Assembly: GCA_020152595.1 (NCBI GenBank)
Contig: JAIGNY010001856.1
Coordinates: 2,026,001-2,090,000, forward strand
Direction: 5' to 3'
Origin: Chiridota heheva
Lineage: Eukaryota > Echinodermata > Holothuroidea > Apodida > Chiridotidae
DNA: 64,000 nt
A program made the translations under genes and the position numbers. A model generated the notes under the pieces. It ran no database searches, had not been told where the DNA came from, and saw only the letters and a program-made list of their open reading frames with translations. Positions 59,480 through 64,000 of this stretch are shown in pieces; within the stretch, counting starts at the first letter, position 1; the number at the start of each line of letters is the position of its first letter.

Positions 59480-59830
59480 ATTGAACAAAATTTACCAAAA
59501 TTGAAAAAATTAACCAAAAATTAAGGAAAAATTGCCCAAAAATAAAGGACATATCCCAAGAATTGAAGAAAATTGAGCAAAAATTGAAGAAATTTGCCTA
59601 ACATTGAAAAAATTGTCAAACAAATTTACCGAAAATCGAAGAAAAATTGTCTAAAAATGAAGGAAATTTTCCATAAATTGAAAAAGAGTGACCAAAAAAT
59701 GGAAAAAAAATTCCCCCAAAATAAAGGTAATTTTTTTTAAATTAAGAAAATTGCACGAGAATGAAGGCAATTTCCCAAAAATTGAAAGAAACATCTGAAA
59801 ATTTCAGAAAATGTACTTAAACCGTGACTA
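59480..59830. repeat. Diverged A-rich tandem repeat, about 21-23 bp
   Basis: Successive steps of CCAAAAATTGAAGAAAATTG type with many changes. It is much older than the other arrays and has no coding potential. Confidence 0.75.
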
Positions 59831-61041
59831 AGAATTATCTCATGGCAAAAAAAGTATCATCAAAAAAATCATGTCTTAATTATGTTCTTGGAAACAGTTC
59901 CTTAGAACATGTTGTGATCTTACCATGGATCCACTCACGTGGCTGCATTCTTTGGTCAAGCATATCTCGAATTTGCTGTCAGTAATACAATACAGTTAAA
60001 TCTGATGTATGATACTAGCATTTATTTGAGGGTGTGGATAACATTTTGTGAGAGTATTTGAATGTCAGATTACAAAATTTTGTTGCAAAATCATATTAAA
60101 CCACTTGACAGTGTGACTACCATTTTCAAAGTGCCGTCTGCAATATTCAAGTCAATGCAAGATTGGTACAGTAAACAGCACTGCTAGCATGCACAAGGCT
60201 GGTGCAGTGGAACTGAACTACTACAGTCAGCTCAGGTACTGCGGCTACAGCAGCTACAGCAATTTCATGATAGATAAAGTTGCATGAACTTACAAATGTT
60301 CAAACTACATAATGAGATGAACATCATCAAGTAAAAGTGTTGCAGCTTAGAAATAAAGTTTTCAAATGTTTTTTTAAAGGGCTTAGTTCAGGGGTCAAGC
60401 CAAAAGATACAAAATGGTGAAGAAAGCATTCAAATATTTCATTTCGTTAAGGACATATTTTACTTTAAAGTTTGGCATCGTTTGTGTAGAAACAACTGAA
60501 ATCAGACTAGTAATGATGTCATAGCCTCAGATTCCTCAGTCTTTAGGTATTCTATCATATTTTGTCCCGTGTTTTTTTTAAACCATGGCATATGTCAAAA
60601 TAGTAGTACAACTGAATTTAGGATGGGTATTTATAATATACCACCTGAAGAAAGTTTGAGGAAACAATTTAATGGAAAAATTTAAACAAAGTTTCTATAA
60701 AATACATTCACAATTGCTAAGAATGTGAGGATGAAGATACCAACTTTCCATAGTAGACTTACATGTACTACACCAGTCATTTATATACACAGATAAGACA
60801 GAGCTTTAAACTTGAATAACTCCTTAACGGAAAGAGATTTTTAAACACTTTCATCATCATTTTGTTTCTTTTGAAAACCTCTTTCAAATAAGATAAACTT
60901 CCTTGACCCCTTAACTAAACCTTTAATGGAATATTTAGTCTAATTTGAATACAAGCAGGGAGATAATTGTTTCATCCTTCAATTCGCATTTGGTTTGTAA
61001 CATGTTAGTAAGTGCAGAAATACTTAATAAAATATAAGACA
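59831..61041. other. AT-rich unique sequence, no gene seen
   Basis: No recognised frame or RNA gene. A few CTACAG steps lie near 60222-60260. Confidence 0.5.
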
Positions 61042-61137
61042 ACTAGAGGGTAAACACCGTCATGGTTCGCATGCCCATGAAAATTCACACCCATACCATA
61101 TGACCCAGTTGATTAAAAAAATAACAACTCACACTAA

Positions 61138-62300
61138 GTCCCACATAATATTCCATGTCCCACATAATATTCCATGTCCCACATAATATTCCATGTCCCA
61201 CATAATATTCCATGTCCCACATGGCATTCCATGTCCCACATGGCATTCCATGTCCCACATGGCATTCCATGTCCCACATGGCATTTCATGTCCCACATGG
61301 CATTCCATGTCCCACATGGCATTCCATGTCCCACATGGCATTCCATGTCCCACATGGCATTCCATGTCCCACATGGCATTCCATGTCCCACATGGCATTC
61401 CATGTCCCACATGGCATTCCATGTGCCACATGGCATTCCATGTCCCACATGGCATTCCATGTCCCACATGGCATTCCATGTCCCACATGGCATTCCATGT
61501 CCCACATGGCATTCCATGTGCCACATGGCATTCCATGTCCCACATGCATTCCATGTTCCATGGCATTCCATGTCCCACATGGCATTCCATGTCCCACATG
61601 GCATTCCATGTCCCACATGGCATTCCATGTCCCACATGGCATTCCATGTCCCACAGGGCATTCCATGTCCCACAGGGCATTCCATGTCCCACAGGGCATT
61701 CCATGTCCCACAGGGCATTCCATGTCCCACATGGCATTCCATGTCCCACATGGCATTCCATGTCCCACATGGCATTCCATGTCCCACATGGCATTCCATG
61801 TCCCACATGGCATTCCATGTCCCACATGGCATTCCATGTCCCACATGGCATTCCATGTCCCACATGGCATTCCATGTCCACATGGCATTCCATGTCCCAC
61901 ATGGCATTCCATGTCCCACATGCCATTCCATGTCCCACATGGCATTCCATGTCCCACATGGCATTCCATGTCCCACATGGCATTCCATGTCCCACATGGC
62001 ATTCCATGTCCCACATGGCATTCCATATCCCACATGGCATTCCATGTGCCACATGGCATTCCATGTCCCACATGGCATTCCATGTCCCACATGGCATTCC
62101 ATGTCCCACATGGCATTCCATGTCCCACATGGCATTCCATGTCCCACATGGCATTCCATGTCCCACATGGCATTCCATGTCCCACATGGCATTCCATGTC
62201 CACATGGCATCCTATGACCCACATGGCATCCCATGTCCCACATGGCATTCCATGTCCCACATGGCATCCTATGACCCACATGGCATCCCACCTTATGTCC
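61138..62300. repeat. 19-bp hairpin-forming minisatellite
   Basis: About 60 copies of CATTCCATGTCCCACATGG. The first copies read ACATAATATTCC, a short central block has CACAGGG for CACATGG (61653-61720), and a few units have GTGCCAC. Each unit holds the inverted repeat CCATGT-CCC-ACATGG. With a period of 19 (not a multiple of 3) and a near-symmetric unit, all six frames remain open for over 330 codons. They encode 19-residue repeats and are not genes. Confidence 0.97.
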
Positions 62301-62404
62301 ATATACAGTCACATCATGTCACACCCCAGACTAAGCATACTAAATAAAAAAGTCTGGTCAGTTTATATACTGTAGGAACTTTATGCAAATGACCACAATA
62401 ATAA

Positions 62405-63643
62405 ATGTAGAGTTTATTCTGAATCTGAATCGGTTAAGTCGGCAAAAATCCTTCAAGAGGACATGAACGCCAACCAAGCGTAAAAAGTATAAGTAGAAAA
62501 TATAAAAAAACTAGTTAGCAATACAAGCGTTAGTATGTTTAGCTTTGAAACAGTTGTGACTTGGTGCATGTACAATGTCTGACGGTAAAGCATTCCAATC
62601 CTTTAGTGTGTGAGGGAAGAAAGAGTGTTTATATACATTCTTTTTAGCATAGGGAACCTGGAAATTAAGGTCATGATTATTTCTTGTATTAGTTCTGACG
62701 GTGGGGATAAGTTCATCTTTATTGATGGCGACAAGATTGCTATTGATTTTATATAGCATATGTAGCCGAGTGTTGTATCTTCTTGTTTTAAGCAGGGGCC
62801 AATCTAATTTATGAAGCAGGCTTTTTACACTAGATTTATAAGAGTAGTCTGCCATACAGAACCTGGCTGCTCTCCTTTGAATAGATTCAAGTTTATCCAC
62901 ATCGCACTGGTGATGGGAGTCCCAGACTGCACATGCGTACTCAAGTACTGGCCTGACTAGTGCTTTATAAGCAGTGGGTTTAACGTCAGTGGGACAGTTT
63001 GAGAGGTTACGTTTTAATAGGCCACGTACAGAGTTAGCTTTCTTGGTTATGTTATGTATATGTTTATCCCATCTAAGTTTATTATCAATTTCAACACCTA
63101 GGTATGGGTGGGAGTTGACATGTTTTAGTGGCTGGTTGCATAAGGTATAAACAGGTGAATTAAAGCATTTCTGAGAGGAAATTGACAAGATGTAGCATTT
63201 AGAGGGGTTAAAATTCATTTGCCATTTGTTTTGCCATTGTTCAAGTTTGTTAAGATCATCTTGGAGGATTTGTTGGTCAGAGGGGTTATTAATTGTTCTG
63301 TACACAAGGCAGTCATCAGCAAACAGTCTAAGTGTGCTGTTTATATTATCAGGGATGTCATTTACATATAAAAGGAAAAGTAATGGGCCCAAGACAGTAC
63401 CTTGTGGTAAACCGGATAAAACCTGTTTAGAATCAGAGATTTCACCATCACAGACAACACGCTGGATGCGGTTGTTGAGGAATGATGCAAACCAGGCCAG
63501 GAGATTTCCATCAAAGCCATAGGCGGAAAGTTTGGATAAAAGGCGCTGGTCTGGGACTTTATCAAAGGCTTTTGAGAAGTCAAGAATAGCCATAGAGACG
63601 TTACTGTTTTGGTCAATTTGTTTAGAGATATCATTTATTCCAT
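62405..63643 (-). mobile_element. 5'-truncated CR1-like LINE inside copy C
   Basis: A minus-strand insertion within the right module of copy C. The 3' end is at the left, where the minus strand reads GATTCAGATTCAGAATAAAC. The 5' end is truncated near 63643. Joining the flanks restores the AATAATAAAG...TTTAATAATCATGCC order seen uninterrupted at 13598-13645. TTTATT lies at both edges (about 62416 and 63632-63645) as a probable short target duplication. It carries an intact RT frame. Confidence 0.88.
62511..63640 (-). CDS. Reverse transcriptase of a CR1-like LINE (5'-partial)
   Basis: Minus-strand frame, open from the truncation point near 63640 to a stop at 62511; first ATG at 63593 gives 360 residues. 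Numbered from that ATG: ILDFSKAFDKVP (motif A, Asp5), SGLPQGTVLGPLLF (60-73, motif B), RLFADDCLVY (89-98, motif C, both Asp), FNPSKCYILS (128-137), HPYLGVEIDNKLRW (162-175), YKALVRPVLEYACAVWD and IQRRAARFCMADYS (thumb), FFPHTLKDWNALP (C-terminal block). Catalytic residues are intact and I see no frameshift, so the copy is young. The endonuclease and first frame are absent, so it cannot move alone. Its product would copy element RNA at a nicked target. CR1/L2 group by motif; exact clade not decided. Confidence 0.92.
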
Positions 63644-63750
63644 TTATTATTAATCATGCCTGATACAACTGTTGGTGCCCAAATATTTTGAAGAATTATA
63701 AATCTCAAGAGCTGCAAGAGAGACTTGAGGATCTCAAAACTCAGACAGAT

Positions 63751-64000
63751 CTGCACCTGCCTGCTGGATATTTGCATAATGAACACGCATGGCCAAAATT
63801 TGGGTCAGTCACGGAAATTTAGGATTGACCAAAACAGTGATGTATTTTTACTGAAAATTCCATAAAGTGACGCCACATTTTCCAAATCGATCATCATACA
63901 TTGTCTCAAAGGGTTGTATAAGTTTATTGATTCGTCAATATTTTAAAAAAATTGCAAATCTGTTCAAATTCTGGCCTATCATGCTACGTATGGCTGAGTA
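63751..64000. other. Unique end of window, no gene seen
   Basis: AT-rich sequence following copy C. The right limit of the element may extend into it. Confidence 0.4.

Larger units (their letters stand above)
61042..63750. mobile_element. Minisatellite-bearing element, copy C (contains a LINE)
   Basis: Left module at 61042-61119 (CTAGAGGGTAAACACCGTCA, TGGTTCGCATGCCCATGA, CCATACCATATGACCCAG), then the 19-bp core array at 61138-62300. Right module at 62328-62410 (GACTAAGCATACTAAATAA, GTCTGGTCAGTTTATATACT, TTTATGCAAATGACC, AATAATAAATG). It is interrupted by a LINE and resumes at 63644-63750 (TTAATCATGCCTGATACAAC, GAGACTTGAGGATCTC). Module order is identical to copy A at 8682-13735. No protein is encoded by the element itself. 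Confidence 0.82.

Noticed and set aside
59326-59517. 63-codon minus-strand frame with KFQQERIFPLQKDIINK
   Set aside because: Not recognised, overlaps the A-rich tandem repeat and lacks splice sites.
61129-62375. Six long frames (338-392 codons) on both strands
   Set aside because: All lie in the 19-bp array, translate as 19-residue repeats and exist in every frame because the unit has no stop. No start context, unique coding sequence or splice signals.

Overview
The window looks like non-coding, repeat-rich DNA from an animal genome, most probably a marine invertebrate. The grounds are a spliced exon of a metazoan membrane-transporter family, several animal-type non-LTR retrotransposons, a tRNA-derived SINE, AT-rich unique sequence and repeated TAGGCCTA-type words. 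The species cannot be named from sequence alone. There is no bacterial gene organisation, no operon and no CRISPR array. By my rough sum about a third of the window is minisatellite: some thirty separate tandem arrays with units of 15-58 bp, plus one array of about 300-bp units.

The only host coding sequence I can support is one minus-strand exon at 2474-2752. It carries the first membrane segment of a NIPA-type magnesium transporter, with good splice sites at both ends. The gene runs leftwards, so the 18-bp minisatellite at 1199-2257 lies in its next intron. Everything to the right is either upstream intron or intergenic.

Layout. 0-8.5 kb: NIPA exon and six minisatellites, plus a probable LTR end with a tRNA-Leu-type primer-binding site near 7969. 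8.7-13.7 kb: copy A of a mobile element with an internal minisatellite, split by a 3.7-kb element with 29-bp inverted ends and TA target copies. 14.0-18.2 kb: a degraded minus-strand LINE with endonuclease, reverse transcriptase and RNase H, followed by a SINE. 19.5-36.0 kb: mostly minisatellites with unit lengths of 15-58 bp and one array of about 300-bp units holding a small MITE. 36.1-38.1 kb: a 5'-truncated plus-strand LINE with target-site duplications. 39.5-44.6 kb: a solitary left end (copy B) and two arrays. 44.6-46.7 kb: a minus-strand CR1-like LINE inserted into the 22-bp array. 47.1-50.8 kb: another LINE split by a 2.4-kb inverted-repeat element. 50.8-51.2 kb: a second 3' end of the RNase H LINE. 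53.8-58.4 kb: three arrays, one of 2.8 kb. 61.0-63.7 kb: copy C of the minisatellite-bearing element, containing a CR1-like LINE with an intact 360-codon reverse-transcriptase frame.

The most interesting content is not a gene system. It is (i) a dispersed element family made of a short left module, a tandem-repeat core and a short right module; (ii) two inverted-repeat elements whose insertion sites can be reconstructed; and (iii) many arrays whose units contain perfect palindromes or splice-site-like words.
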